From contig NC_058511.1 in assembly GCF_020382885.2 (NCBI RefSeq), positions 3,131,501 to 3,195,500 of the forward strand: a stretch of 64,000 nt of DNA, read 5' to 3'. The stretch is from Scatophagus argus. Taxonomy: Eukaryota; Chordata; Actinopteri; Scatophagidae. A program made the translations under genes and the position numbers. The notes beneath the pieces were generated by a model. The model searched no databases and was not told the origin of the DNA. It saw only the letters and a list, made by a program, of their open reading frames with translations. Positions 46,701 to 57,172 of the stretch are shown here, one piece after another (the stretch's first letter is position 1; each line of letters starts with the position of its first letter).

Positions 46701-49132
46701 GAGTGCATATTTCAGCTGCTGAAATATGCACTCAAATCTGTTGTAATCAATATTTGTTTGTGCCCACAATAGATCAAATAACTGTGAGCGTATAGAATCT
46801 TTTTGGTTTTACGGCCTACGATCTTTAAGTTTGGATTCGCTCTCACCGTTGATGAGCAGCTCAAACTTAGCATTTACTGTAGCTTATGGGCATACGCAGT
46901 AGCCGGATATTTTCATCATTAGAGAACAAAACCGAGTTAAAGGGTCAATATTTGATTATAAAAAAAATCACTGTATAGACAGAAACACAACACCAATTTG
47001 GAATAACGTTTGAATTCTTAAGTTGCTCCAGATCTGCTGGATGTGCAGCAACTGATAAGTCCAACAGCTAACAATTCACTTAAGATATGAAAACATGTCA
47101 GTGCTGTGTTTGCAGTTAGAAGTGATCCAGACTCAGTCAGTGCAGGTGCGGTTAGGAGAAGAAAGTCACTGAACGTACCTGAGGGCAGTAAGATTGGAGG
47201 TAAAAAGGATGTTCTGTTGTGGCGTGTTGATGTTTTTGTGCTATCAATGTATAATGTTAGATAAAGATGATTTTTTTGCACCAGGAGCTCAGCTCAGTTC
47301 AAAACAACGATGATCCCACAGTGGGGAAATTCACTTGTCATGGCAGCTCACAAGAACAGAAAAGAGTGCAGCAAACAGTTTTCAAAGTAAACACTGTACA
47401 ACACAGCTTATATACAAGATACAAGTTAGATTATCTGCTTGTGCTGTGTTACTTTCTTGTTCTCTTCACTGCTAAATTGTTCTTACGCTGATCTCCAGAC
47501 TGAACTCTCAGCAGTTTAAACCTGCAGAAACCCTGTATGAGTGAGCTCGTGAATTACTGGGTGGCTTGTGTATTCACTCTGAAAGTAGAGAATAAGCCCT
47601 CAGCAACAAACTCTTTTACATCGGATCTCCCAGCAGCCTCCGCTGAATGCCCAGATGCTGGCCCAGCGTCAGAGGGAGCTCTACAGCATCCAGCACCGTC
47701 AGCGCCAACTTTTCCAGCAGAAGGTCATGCTGATGAGGCAGAACATGGCAGGCGCTGCGACTGGGTCCGTGGGGTCCGTCGGAACAGCCAGGGTCCCTAA
47801 AGCTCCCCCAACAACGCCTCAACAGCAGCAGCCGTCGCAGCAGCAGCAGTTCAACTTCCCACCAGGGTACAACCCACTGACGGGAAAACCCCCTACCTCA
47901 CCGAGTCACTTCAGCCCCATGACGGGGGGCCCTCTGGACAACAAACTGTCCGTCAGAGTTCCCCTGAATAACCAGACGCTGATGGGCGGCGTGCAGGGCC
48001 AATTCAGCAGCACCGTGAACTCCTCATTGCAGCAGGGCCTGTTTCAGCAGTTTGCAGGGTCTGGTGAGTTCAAGGAAACAGTCGGGACTAATCATCTGCT
48101 GTATTAACCAAATCAGATTCTTTGTTCTGATTCTATTTATTGTAGACTGTTATACTCAGACACTGTCACATTAAGTGATAGAAAATCTTTTCATCTTTCC
48201 TCTTTCAAAGCCATGGTCCAGCAAGACCCATCTTTCCCTCCTGAGATGAGCCCAACCAGCCCATTGTTGTCACCTCAAAACTCCACCTCCCAGAGTCCTC
48301 TGCTTCAGCAAGCCCCGCCTCCTGGCTACCAGTCACCAGACATGAAGAGCTGGCAACAGACAGGCATGGGCAGCAACAGGTTAGGAAGCAGTCGAAAGGC
48401 TTGTACAAACACATTGGTGTGTTTCCATACGACCCTCTGACGTGCCCTCAGTGTAACCCGCTCTCTTTGATTGGTTCGATGTTGCAGCCTGTTCAGTCAG
48501 TCGGGACAGAGCGCAGGACAGGCATTTGGCCAGCAGGGGGTTTACAACAACATGAGCATCACCGTCTCCATGGCTGGAGGCTCGGGTGGTGTCGGCTCAT
48601 TACCTCCCATGGGGCAGCCGGTTGGCATGAGCAACAGTAACCTCAGCAACGTGGCTTCAGTGTGCAGCGACCAGCAGGTTAGTGATTTTGGACCTCCAGG
48701 ACTTTAAACACGCAACACATTTCCCTACTTATGATTTATTCCCAAGAGGGGAGTAAATGGTTTCTTTGGTTTCTTCTTGGTTGCTTGCCGTGATCTGCCT
48801 GGCACTGCCATTTCAAAATAAAGTTACCAACATGTGGGTTGATGTTATAAGAAATATGAAATCTCTGAACTTGCTTGTGTGAAGCGTAGGACCACATGTC
48901 GTCTTAGTGCATCACCAGGGGCATTTTTAATCTCTCAAATCTGTGTCTGTAGGTGCAGCAGGTTCAGGTGTTCGCTGACGTCCAGTGCACAGTGAACCTG
49001 GTTGGCAGCGACTCCTACCTGAACCAGGGCTCCATCGGAGCTACGGCCTCCCAGAAGGGCCCCGGACCGCAGGGCTCCCAGAACAACCAGGCCCAGCAGA
49101 AGAGCCTCCTCCAGCAGCTGCTCACCGAGTGA
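31131..49132 (+). CDS. ncoa1: ncoa1, nuclear receptor coactivator 1 / SRC-1 (complete, 20 coding exons, 1496 aa)
   Basis: The p160 coactivator binds ligand-activated nuclear receptors and recruits CBP/p300 and arginine methyltransferases in the nucleus. Twenty coding exons total 4491 nt with all phases consistent. The start [20 protein letters not shown] matches the human SRC-1 start, and the end [10 protein letters not shown] matches SRC-1 isoform 1. Domains seen: bHLH (about 30-85), PAS-A and PAS-B (about 112-365, with [10 protein letters not shown] and [18 protein letters not shown]), a Ser/Pro-rich region, the receptor interaction domain with LHRLL (631-635) and LRFLL (684-688), an AD1 helix with LTQLL (780-784), a Q-rich part (about 1090-1290) and AD2. 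Residue-level identity to SRC-1 (for example [19 protein letters not shown]) rules out ncoa2 and ncoa3. The protein is longer than human (1441 aa), mainly through Ser/Pro/Gln-rich insertions. The expected first LXXLL of the interaction domain is degenerate. ptrhd1 is the upstream neighbour, as in mammals. Confidence 0.97.
31220..35090 (+). other. ncoa1: ncoa1 intron 1 (coding numbering)
   Basis: This intron has (CA)n at 31264-31287 and about 31553-31571, (GT)n at about 33185-33203, a C/T-rich run at 33319-33361 and a long (CA)n at 33424-33472. A retroelement-like 3' tail lies at about 32130-32215 (cctaatttcccccaggatca followed by gtattctg). An interspersed repeat lies near 34650-34840, listed separately. 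Confidence 0.55.
34650..34840 (+). repeat. Interspersed fish repeat, copy 2
   Basis: It contains the motif series gaatgtgatatctcatgaac, catccgcttggacccaataa and aattttggtggctaaaaagt, then a second gaatgcgacacctcaggaac. The internal period suggests tandem sub-repeats of about 130 bp. It is related to 21870-21960. The family is known from experience as common in percomorph introns; the name is not recognised. Confidence 0.6.
35091..35257 (+). CDS. ncoa1: ncoa1 coding exon 2 (bHLH)
   Basis: 167 nt between CCTGCAG and G|GTGAAG. It encodes [20 protein letters not shown] and [20 protein letters not shown], the basic region and two helices of the bHLH. The LAELL motif (residues 46-50) is at the same position as in human. 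(CA)n starts 17 nt after the donor. Confidence 0.96.
35666..35772 (+). CDS. ncoa1: ncoa1 coding exon 3
   Basis: 107 nt encoding residues 86-121, including [15 protein letters not shown]. It has three more residues than human before DDD (KAALLSP against KSTT). The human LGPLL motif reads LGPML here. The donor is followed within 10 nt by (CA)n at 35781-35802. Confidence 0.95.
35898..36075 (+). CDS. ncoa1: ncoa1 coding exon 4 (PAS-A)
   Basis: 178 nt, acceptor CGTTCAG, donor G|GTGAGT. It encodes [20 protein letters not shown] and [20 protein letters not shown], the core of PAS-A. Confidence 0.97.
36076..37211 (+). other. ncoa1: ncoa1 intron 4 with a perfect hairpin
   Basis: No gene is supported. 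It holds the 18-bp stem hairpin at 36421-36459, listed separately. Confidence 0.55.
36421..36459. repeat. Near-perfect 18-bp hairpin with 3-nt loop
   Basis: Arm agaagagattgcaatgta (36421-36438), loop gtt, arm tacgttgcaatctcttct (36442-36459). All pairs match except one T-G wobble. Confidence 0.92.
37212..37391 (+). CDS. ncoa1: ncoa1 coding exon 5
   Basis: 180 nt, acceptor TTGTCCAG, donor G|GTATGT. It encodes [20 protein letters not shown] and [20 protein letters not shown], the PAS-A to PAS-B linker conserved in SRC-1. Confidence 0.96.
38185..38277 (+). CDS. ncoa1: ncoa1 coding exon 6
   Basis: 93 nt, acceptor CTTCAG, donor G|GTAACA. It encodes [20 protein letters not shown] and [10 protein letters not shown], the start of PAS-B. 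Confidence 0.95.
38680..38820 (+). CDS. ncoa1: ncoa1 coding exon 7 (PAS-B)
   Basis: 141 nt. It encodes [20 protein letters not shown] and [20 protein letters not shown]. The acceptor is preceded by a GT repeat at 38636-38655. Donor GAG G|GTGAGT. Confidence 0.96.
38821..40758 (+). other. ncoa1: ncoa1 intron 7
   Basis: It contains (TTG)n at about 39677-39690 and a GC-richer unidentified patch at about 40080-40230. A (GT)n tract at 40711-40742 ends 16 nt before the exon 8 acceptor. Confidence 0.5.
40759..40906 (+). CDS. ncoa1: ncoa1 coding exon 8 (end of PAS-B)
   Basis: 148 nt encoding [40 protein letters not shown] and TID. Donor AG|GTATTG. Confidence 0.95.
41073..42048 (+). CDS. ncoa1: ncoa1 coding exon 9 (Ser/Thr-rich and receptor interaction domain)
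   Basis: 976 nt, the largest exon, acceptor CTCTCACAG, donor AAAAG|GTGACC. The first part is Ser/Pro/Gly-rich and poorly conserved, with FMSPRMP as the only clear match to human. It ends with [16 protein letters not shown] (box 2) and [14 protein letters not shown] (box 3). The position of box 1 reads RTNQLL (41710-41727). A sumoylation consensus IKKEPP lies at about 41941-41958. Confidence 0.94.
42239..42466 (+). CDS. ncoa1: ncoa1 coding exon 10
   Basis: 228 nt, phase 0 at both ends. It begins [20 protein letters not shown], with the VKVEK sumoylation-type motif shared with human, and ends in an Arg/Asp/Ser run ([12 protein letters not shown]). The donor ACG|GTACAG is weak but the phase fits exon 11. 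Confidence 0.85.
42467..43275 (+). other. ncoa1: ncoa1 intron 10
   Basis: It has a GCTAGC/AGCTAAC-rich patch at about 42515-42555 and a T/C-rich tract before the next acceptor. Nothing else is recognised. Confidence 0.5.
43276..43603 (+). CDS. ncoa1: ncoa1 coding exon 11 (AD1, Pro/Gln-rich)
   Basis: 328 nt, acceptor CCCTCAG, donor G|GTACGG. It begins [20 protein letters not shown], equivalent to the CBP/p300-binding AD1 helix of human SRC-1 (FDQLLPTLE). It continues as an imperfect repeat around QLQSP with about 10 units, and ends with the sumoylation-type motif VKREPPGTP. Confidence 0.92.
44120..44302 (+). CDS. ncoa1: ncoa1 coding exon 12
   Basis: 183 nt encoding [20 protein letters not shown] and [20 protein letters not shown]. 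Human similarity is low, so the exon rests on splice sites, reading phase and lack of stops. Confidence 0.78.
44778..44892 (+). CDS. ncoa1: ncoa1 coding exon 13
   Basis: 115 nt, acceptor GTTTCAG, donor GA|GTACGT. It encodes [20 protein letters not shown] and then [16 protein letters not shown]. The donor choice restores the phase into ECV-YTLDEVL of the next exon. Confidence 0.85.
45020..45188 (+). CDS. ncoa1: ncoa1 coding exon 14
   Basis: 169 nt, donor CAG|GTAAGT. It encodes the highly conserved [20 protein letters not shown] and [20 protein letters not shown], almost the same as human. Confidence 0.97.
45592..45909 (+). CDS. ncoa1: ncoa1 coding exon 15 (start of Q-rich region)
   Basis: 318 nt, phase 0. 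It encodes [20 protein letters not shown] and ends [20 protein letters not shown], matching the human [18 protein letters not shown] block. Confidence 0.95.
46494..46585 (+). CDS. ncoa1: ncoa1 coding exon 16
   Basis: The exon begins at [20 protein letters not shown] after CTGGCTCAG and ends PQMPSQ before GTGAGT; the precise first base is 46484 by block counting (102 nt, 34 codons). The sequence between 46484 and 46585 is open and in phase. Confidence 0.82.
46586..47633 (+). other. ncoa1: ncoa1 intron 16 with a perfect hairpin
   Basis: It contains a perfect 20-bp stem foldback at 46696-46738, listed separately. No gene is supported. Confidence 0.55.
46696..46738. repeat. Perfect 20-bp hairpin with 3-nt loop
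   Basis: Arm gatttgagtgcatatttcag (46696-46715), loop ctg, arm ctgaaatatgcactcaaatc (46719-46738), with no mismatch. Confidence 0.95.
47634..48063 (+). CDS. ncoa1: ncoa1 coding exon 17 (Q-rich)
   Basis: 430 nt, acceptor ATCTCCCAG. It encodes [20 protein letters not shown] and [16 protein letters not shown], strongly conserved, followed by poly-Q stretches and [20 protein letters not shown]. Donor TCT G|GTGAGT. Confidence 0.95.
48211..48379 (+). CDS. ncoa1: ncoa1 coding exon 18
   Basis: 169 nt, acceptor TTTCAAAG, donor AG|GTTAGG. It encodes [20 protein letters not shown] and [20 protein letters not shown], matching human [17 protein letters not shown]. Confidence 0.95.
48488..48677 (+). CDS. 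ncoa1: ncoa1 coding exon 19
   Basis: 190 nt, acceptor TTGCAG, donor CAG|GTTAGT. It encodes [20 protein letters not shown], part of AD2 and nearly the same as human. Confidence 0.95.
48953..49132 (+). CDS. ncoa1: ncoa1 coding exon 20 and stop
   Basis: 180 nt after CTGTAG, ending at TGA 49130-49132. It encodes [20 protein letters not shown] and the C-terminal [13 protein letters not shown] with its LXXLL motif. This is the long (isoform 1) type of C-terminus. Confidence 0.96.
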   Translation: MQQVQVFADVQCTVNLVGSDSYLNQGSIGATASQKGPGPQGSQNNQAQQKSLLQQLLTE

Positions 49133-52100
49133 CGACCCCCATCCCTTCAGCTCTCCTACTCCCTCTACTTCTCACTTCTACGCCTCCTCCTCGGAGGTCG
49201 GTGCACCAGACCCATTGCTGTCTCTGTCTCACCTTTTGGATGGATGGATGGATGGATGGATGGAAGGTTGGATGCTTGGACGGGCACAGTGTGTGTGTAG
49301 GCTCGGAGCGGTTTGGCTGTCGGTGGAGTTTCATAGCCAGACCACTTCTGTGCAGAGCGGAGGGGATCCGGGGCTGGTTGTTCTACCGCCCAGTACTTTA
49401 AGAAAAGACTCAAGTCAGAAGGAGCAGCAGTGTATTTAAACCTGCCTGTCTAATCTGTCTGACAACCTGTCTGTCTGCCTCAGCCTATTAAAGGCAGTGT
49501 TGTCTTGCTGCTCATTCCTTGGTGACCTACTTCCTGCTTCCTGACCCAAGAAAACAACTGCGACATCATTGTAGATTTGCCAAGTTGTCGTCACTGTCGA
49601 ATCAGGGCCGGCCTCCTTTTGTTGTTTGTTTTTTCTCTTTTTTTTCTTTTGTTTTTCCTGATCCGACGGTTTCTGTGGGGCCGTCGCGGCAGCGGCAGCA
49701 GCAGCAGTGCATCTTGGGAGCATGAGTTTCAGCACACAGCTGAGCTCAGCGTTGTTGTTGTTGTTGTTGTTGTTTAAAGTGCGGGAGTATCCCGCAGCGC
49801 AGCACCTCTGGCTTTTTGGTTTTGTTTTCCTCTACCTGTCTCTCTCAGCGATGTGAGAATGTTAAGGTTTCAGACCTCTGTGGCATTGTGGGATAGAAGC
49901 TCAGTATCAGCTGGTTCTGTGACTGTCTCTCTCTATCAGCTACAGTGCCTGGTGGAAGTTTGAGTTTTTCCCAAGCTCTGCTTCTTCTTCTTCTTCTTCT
50001 ACTTCTACATATTGTTCTATTACGACTTCTGTTTTTTGTTTTTGTAATCTGGTTGTTTTGTTTAAAATCTGCTCTCACCGTCATCATCATCATCATCATC
50101 ATCATCATTATCTTCATGATCATCAGAACAAGCTTTGACAACAGCCAGAAAATGGATGGATGGACGGACGGATGGATGGATGGATGGATGGATGGATTGA
50201 TGCATGGATGGGAGACAGACGGGATGCTGCTCAGTTTGGAACTTAACGTGTCTCTCTCCCTCCAGGAGGAGGTTTTATTTTTATTATTCAAAGTATAAAA
50301 AAGACTGTTATGATTATTTAACTGTCTGTCCATCACATTTTACCCCTCACCTCAGCAGCTGTGAATACAGAGCCCCATCGGGTTCTCTCTCTCTCTCTCT
50401 CTGTCTGTCTGTCTGTCTCTCTCTCTCTGTCTGTCTCTCCATGCTATCTCTCAGCCTATCAGTGTTGTCTGCCACGTGCGCCATGCAGGCGGGTATTGTT
50501 GTACAGTACGGAAGGACAAAGACTTCTCTCTTCTCTTGCTTTCCTTCAAAAGAAAAGAAGTGTAATTAATTGATTACTCAGAACAGCAAAACTATGTATA
50601 ATGTGATTCGATCCAGGTTTTTATTCTTTAGCTGTTGTTTTTTTTCTTTTTGTTTGTTTTGTTTTTTTAATTCTAATAACGTCAGCTCGTGGTTTTTGAG
50701 ATTAACTTTTCCGCATCATGATGTTGTTCTGTGGCTAAATGTCGCAGTGGAGGGGGACGTTGTTCCATCTTCTGAAATGTGAAAAGGAATTGATTTTTAA
50801 AGCGTAGTCAGAACTCGCTCCCTTCGGCCTCCCGTTCGGCGCCACCGTCTGAAAAAGAAAAACAAAGAAAATGGGTTTGACTGCTTTGCTTTCTCTCGTG
50901 GTAAGCGGGGAGCTCGTGAGCCATCTTCTCTGGCTTTCTCCCTTTTTGTTTTTTTATTTTGTTATTCTTACGTATGTACAATACTTTCAAGCAAAACTTT
51001 TCAGACAGTACATGTGTTTTGTAACCATTGTATAAAAACAGAACATACCTTGAAGCGTGTGATCGGGCGACGCTAACGGTACCGAGACGCATCGAACCAG
51101 CGGTCGCCACAGTCGGCTCGCTTTTGGGATATGCTTCCTATGTAATGACGTTTAAGTAGACGCTTTAGTGATAGAAGCTCCTAACAAAGATGTGATGGAT
51201 GATTAATTTAAAGCTGTCATGAAATCGAATCGAAACAGGACGGGTTGAGTCGCCAAACAAAAACAAAACAAAACAAAAACATTCTCTTTTCTCCTCCACT
51301 TGAGGACTTTATTTTATTTTATTTGTTTGTTTTTTTTGGGGATTCAACCCTCTTCTCCCTCCACCTCTGGTTCCCCTGATGAAGACTTCACTCCACTGGC
51401 TACACACACACACACACGCACACACAGTTTTCTGTTGACTACTGTTGCTCAGTCGGACACTGTCTCGCTCGGCGATAACAGACCTCTGTTAACAACACAA
51501 AACGTTTTTCACCAGCTCACCAGGAGGTTAGAGAAACCGCCGCGACGTCGCCTCGGATTGATCAGGGATGGGCCGATGATCAGTTCCGACGTTCAGTATT
51601 TTTCTGATCGTGATGTGTTAGAAAGAGTAGATTGTAAAATGCGCTCAGTGTGCCGCCCACAACAGAACTGAATGGCCTGTGCAGAAAACAGAAGACGAGT
51701 ACAAGCACCTCGGAGTTGTACTTTAAGAGTAATCTGCAGTCCGTCACTGGTTAGTCTGAATGTTCACTCCACATGTTGATAAGTCCCAAGTATTGGTGAT
51801 CAGTGTTCTTGATTACTAATAATCAGTATTGGTATCGGCCGCGTCGTCACGGTCTCGTCGGTCCTTTTTCACACGGGATTGATGGTCGTTAGGGAACATC
51901 CGGTGGTCTGTAGCGACCACAGAGAAACCTCGCTCACATCACTTCAGTCAAATCTGCCACTCCAGCACAAACCCAGACGTTCCCCGACGGGACTCGTCCT
52001 GTGGGAATCCTCTGTGGGTTTTTCTTTTTAAATCTTCCCCCTGTCCTGCGTCATCACGTACCCGACTCCTCGCTCGCTTTAGGTCAACGACATCCGGTGT

Positions 52101-52271
52101 GATGCTGCTTGAGTGGAATAGGGCTTTCCTGTGTGCTGCTTCTTTACAGAGATTCTTCACCGTATGCAATGTTACCCAGACACAGAGGGATGGTATGCAA
52201 GGTCAACATTCCACCCACCAACTCCTCCAGGGATGTACGATGTGAGAACCACTTTGTGCTCAGCTGACACG

Positions 52272-52323
<52 letters not shown>

Positions 52324-53581
52324 GTGTGTGTGTGCGTGTCCAAACAGAGGCCCAGGAAGTGTCGCCATCTTTAAACTCTCTCTGTCTTTGTTTTAATTTA
52401 AATGCCTCCTGGACTCAAAACGTTTTACCAAGACTTTCTGAGATGGTTTTTCTGTTTTTCTCTGTGTGTGTTTATTTATTAGAAAAACATGCAGATAAAT
52501 GATCAGTTAGGCTTTCAAGCGCCTTTTTATTACCTCATTATTGTTTCTGTCTGATGGTCTTTTTCCCTTTGGCTGCGTTTTCACACTGTGAGCACCTCGT
52601 TTGTCGGTCGTTTTTAACCTGCTTACCTTTTGTTTGGCTCTTCGTAACATCTCGAGTAAACAAACAGAACAATATGTATTCTGAGGCTTAGGGCTGACGG
52701 TTTGTTTTATCAGTTAATTGTCAAAAGTCTTTCATCGTTTCCCAGAGCTCAAGATGGCGTCCTCACGCTCAAAACCAAAACAGTCCTCACAGTCGTCACA
52801 GAGAAGAAGCAGCAGATCCTCGGAGCAGGTTGAACCGGGGATTGTTGAGTCTTTCTTATTGAAAAATGACAGCTGATTGATCACCGAAGCAGTCCGCTCG
52901 CTTTGTGCTGCTTCCCTTTTCTTTCCTTCGGCCTTCGCCTCCAGCCGCGAGCTTCTGCTGAAATGTGCTGGCGTCTCAGATTAAAACGTTTCCCTCTACC
53001 TCCAACCTGAGACTTTTCCATTAAGTTTACCGCAGTAATGAAGTAGATCGTCCTCATCCTCCGGTCCACATTGTTGCTTTTCACACACGATTTCCATTCC
53101 AGTTTCGGTCTCGAGTGTCAGCCCGTTGCCCGATGGAGTTACTTTAAACCTCCAGAAGGCCTCCAAAAGCAGAGAGGACTGGGACAAAGCCATCGATTCC
53201 TGTGTGGTTCAAACCAAAACCCGCCGAGCTCCTGACTGCCTGCGCTGAACGATTCTTGTCGTTTTGCACCTGCAAACCTTTGATAAAAGAAAGAGAAAAA
53301 GGCCGTCGGTCTTCTGAGGGAGCTCAGGCATGTCGTCCATGTTGCCCCCCACCCCCCGTCGCTGTGTGTGTGTGTGTGTGTGTAAATCTGGTTTCTCACA
53401 GTGTGAACGCAGCAGTCAGACACTCCTGTTTGGCCACTGTTTGGTCCATAGACAAAACTCTGAAGAGACAGAAGCTGCACAAAGTGGAAGAATGTAATTT
53501 TTATTTTATTTTTTTTTTATTGTTTTATTTTGGAAGGATTCTGCCAGCGTCAGCCTCCACTTGTTTATCTGCTCTGATGAC

Positions 53582-53629
<48 letters not shown>

Positions 53630-55084
53630 TCACTTTTCTGCATGGATCAGGCATTCCTATGGAAATGGTTTCCTCTACAATCCTGCAGAAACTCTCAGCT
53701 TATCCTGCGATTTTAAAAAGAAACATGCCAAATACAGCCGGTGCATAAGTCATCTTTAGGTTTTTTATTTTTCTTTCTCTGTTGTTGTTTTTTTGTTTGT
53801 TTGTTTTTTGTTTTGTTTTTTAAAAAAAAAAATGCAACAGCCATTCAGTGGAAAACAACAGTCCCTCCTTCCTCACCACAATGAACAGGTACAAGGTTAG
53901 GTTTCTTTTGTAACATTGGTTTTCAAGATGTTAACATGATGTATATAAACAGAGAAATGTGAATATGTATTTGTCCAGAATCAACAGGAGAAAAAAGTAG
54001 TGCTCCGACTTTGTGGTTCAAAAGAAAAAAAAAGGCAAAAAAAAAACTACTCGCCTCCGTCATGTTTTATTTTTATGTTTTGATTTTCTACTTTTTTTTA
54101 TTTTTCTGATGATGTATGTATGTATACGACTATCAGTGAGTGCGTATGTATGTGTGTAAGTGATTAATACTGTATATCTGGTGTTCTCTAAGATGGAAAA
54201 GTTGAAGATGTCCTGGTTTGATTTCTTTTCTTCTTCTTCTTCTTCTTCTTCTTCTTCTACTCTTCAGACCCTGCACAGTACCTGTGGGTGTTTCAGATAA
54301 CTATGCCAGAGAATGGTTTTTTTGTTTTGTTTTGTTTTTAGCGACTGCTGAATGTGATTTTACTGAGAGAGAAGCAGTGTGGACTGGCTTTTTGTACGGG
54401 TTAATTTAAGAAAAAAAAGGCCATATTATTTAATTTTCTCTGTTGTCAAAAGTTTAAGCAGATCTGGGAGAGTGGAGCCTTGGTTTCATGGGGAAGCATC
54501 GCCCGGTTCTTGTGTATATTTAGTGGGCTTTTATTTTTAATTTTTAATTTTCTAACTGTCTGTCTGATGTAGCCTTTTTTTTTAGTATTATTGTTATTTT
54601 TATTTTCTTTTTACATTTGTCAATAGTAAATGACCAAAGCTTCAAGATGTTTGGTGGATATCATATGCAAACCCTCACCATCATTGGATAAGACATGATG
54701 TAGCGGCCATGTTGTTGAGTCACCCGTCTTTCTCACGCGGCGACGCTCGCCGCGCTGCCGTTCGTCTTCTCCTCGCTCGTTCACTCTCCGCACGCCATCT
54801 GTCCTTTAAAGCGGCCTCTCGGCATCGGTCTGTCCCAAAGTTTAGGTCAGTTTAGAGACGTCTCCACTTTGCCAACGAGGTCTTCTGTGCCTGAAGTGCT
54901 ACCACTCGTTTACAGGAAGTAAGAAAACGTTGCAGCCGATAGCTATGCACCTTACTGAAACAAGCATTTTCCTCACGTCCGCTTGGGTATGTAGATTTAA
55001 CGCTGGAGCGACACTAAATCGTTAATTTTTAAGGTATTTATAGTCCTTCGCCCTCAGTGGGAGCTGCCCTCTCAGTGAACCGAT

Positions 55085-55432
55085 ATCTGATGACATTTCT
55101 CAGCTTTTAATCCCATTCATGAGGGGGAAAAAAAAGTTTTGTTTGTTTTTTTTTCCATTAAGTGAATACTTTATACCAAACTTGAGGTGCCTCGTGTATA
55201 TATTTTCTGCAGTAAAGATTGCTCCTTTGCTGTTTAACAATAATAACCTTGTCAACCAGGGTTTTTTTAAAAAAAGAAAACCTTTTTTCACCTTTATAAA
55301 AAAAAAAACTATTTTAAATGACTTTTTTACACACGTAGAAGATTAATCAGATTATTCCAGGAATTTGCAAATACAATCTAATTTTGCACTTTATATCAGA
55401 TTTACTTGGAGTGAAAAGGCCATCAGAAACTG
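55085..55432 (+). repeat. Repeat block R2, copy 1
   Basis: It aligns with 58762-58970. Shared strings include acttgaggtgcctc, gaagattaatcagatta, attttgcactttatat and acttggagtgaaaaggccat. The second copy lacks part of the middle. Both are in + orientation about 3.6 kb apart. Confidence 0.85.
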
Positions 55433-56655
55433 ACTCAATCAGATCAGTGTTTAGAGGTAGACCACGTCCCCTGAATGTACCGAGAAAATGTTAATTTGAA
55501 ATTAATGAATTGCTCAGGTTCTTTTTGAAGAGCTTGACTGTAGTGGGATCCCATAACCCAAACGACGACTAAAAAAAATTGTACCTTCTTTGTAATGTCG
55601 TTCTGGCTCTGTCTCTTTCTGTGTTTGTACACCAACCGATTCCTCAGTATAAATACTATGCCAGTCTTCTTCAGGTGATGTCCCTCCTGTCAGCTCACAC
55701 CAGGCGCGCTGTTAAAAACCCCACAAAACCTCGTCCAGCTTGAACTCTCAGAACATTCCTGCTCACCACACGCTCAGCTCTGTGGCTGCCATCCACGTCG
55801 TCCTCCGCCTCCCAGCTGCTTCCAACGCGTTCCTCCCCTTCAGCCGGCGTGGACACTCGCTTGTTATTTAGCACAAGTCTGGTTGTGTGCGACTGTTATT
55901 GTGCACTGACGTTAAGCGACCACACGCTCACCGCGTTGCTCGTCTTCTCTCTTTTTACTCGTCTTGTCTCAGTTTCTCGTGCTGCCCGGTGTAGGACACG
56001 TCGAGGTGCACTGGTACCAGGATCAGGGGCCCGTGTGTGGTGCGGGATCAGGCTAATTCCTGGTGTAGGTGAACAGAAAACGAGTTGACAGATGAAATAA
56101 ATTCCATTACAGTAAAGGAGGATTCAGTTCAGATCGGTTCAGATTAGTTAAGAATCGTCCTCACCTGTCATTGGCCCAGAATGGTTTGGTATTTGTGCGC
56201 CGCCAAGACTCTCCACTCCCACTCATTCCTAATGCAGGTGTTCAAAAGTGATCTCTGTGTGAAAGCTAGTGCAGCATCAGCTGTGGAGTGTAGTTAAGTG
56301 CTGTCACGTCGGATGCGATTCAAAGACTTTTAAAAGAAGGCTTCTTAACTCACCACTTTGTGTTGTTGTTATTGTTGTTGTTGTTGTTGTGTTTGTGGGG
56401 GAGGGGTGATGCTTTCTCTGGAGAATCTGAGAGAAGTGACCAAGGTTCCACTTTCTCCCTTGTACAAATTAATATAAATAAATATATATATATATAAATA
56501 TATATTATACATTTTACTCATTTTTGTCCAGTTTTGTATATTACACTCATGTAAAGTTTGTTTTTAAAGAGGCATCGGAGCAGCTATTACAAGACAATAT
56601 GAGTGACAATGTTCATCTGGGAGAATTTTATGCATGTTAAATTTTCTCTCTCTCA

Positions 56656-56699
<44 letters not shown>

Positions 56700-57166
56700 G
56701 TCTCAGTCTCTTAAACCCCGCCCCCCCAGTTCAGGTGTGTAACGTGAATATAAAGAGATCTACCTTTTCTTTGGAATGTTGTAGACAATCAGTCTCAGGC
56801 CGGGTCCAGTCCCTGTGGGGAGTGAGAGCCCCGTGGGCTGATAGACAAACAAAGCTCATTTTGTTGAAATTTTAAAAACTCTTAATTTGCATCTACTGGA
56901 AGTCTAAATTTGGAGGCTTTGTTCATTCATATGTTCGTGGCTGCTCAAGTTTACACACACACACACAGACACACACTTCTCTACTACACTCAAAACACAA
57001 ACACCTCGTGCATTTGATCCCTCTGCTTTTTGTTTCGATTTTTTTTGTTTTGTTTTGTTTATTTTGTTTGTTTTTTTCTTCCAAGGTGAGGATGCCAACC
57101 TTGAGGAAATGATGCTTTGACTAACAAATCTATAACATCTATGAATGTGGGAATGCAACACATTGC

Positions 57167-57172
57167 AATAAA
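57167..57172 (+). terminator. ncoa1: ncoa1 distal poly(A) signal (AATAAA)
   Basis: AATAAA is followed at about 18-25 nt by a CA-containing cleavage region and a GT-rich element (gtccccgtgtgttcttt). It is the best-formed signal downstream of the stop codon. Confidence 0.55.

Noticed and set aside
50153..50198. GGAT/GACG array and overlapping open frames as coding sequence
   Set aside because: Simple tetranucleotide repeat in the 3' UTR; frames are compositional.
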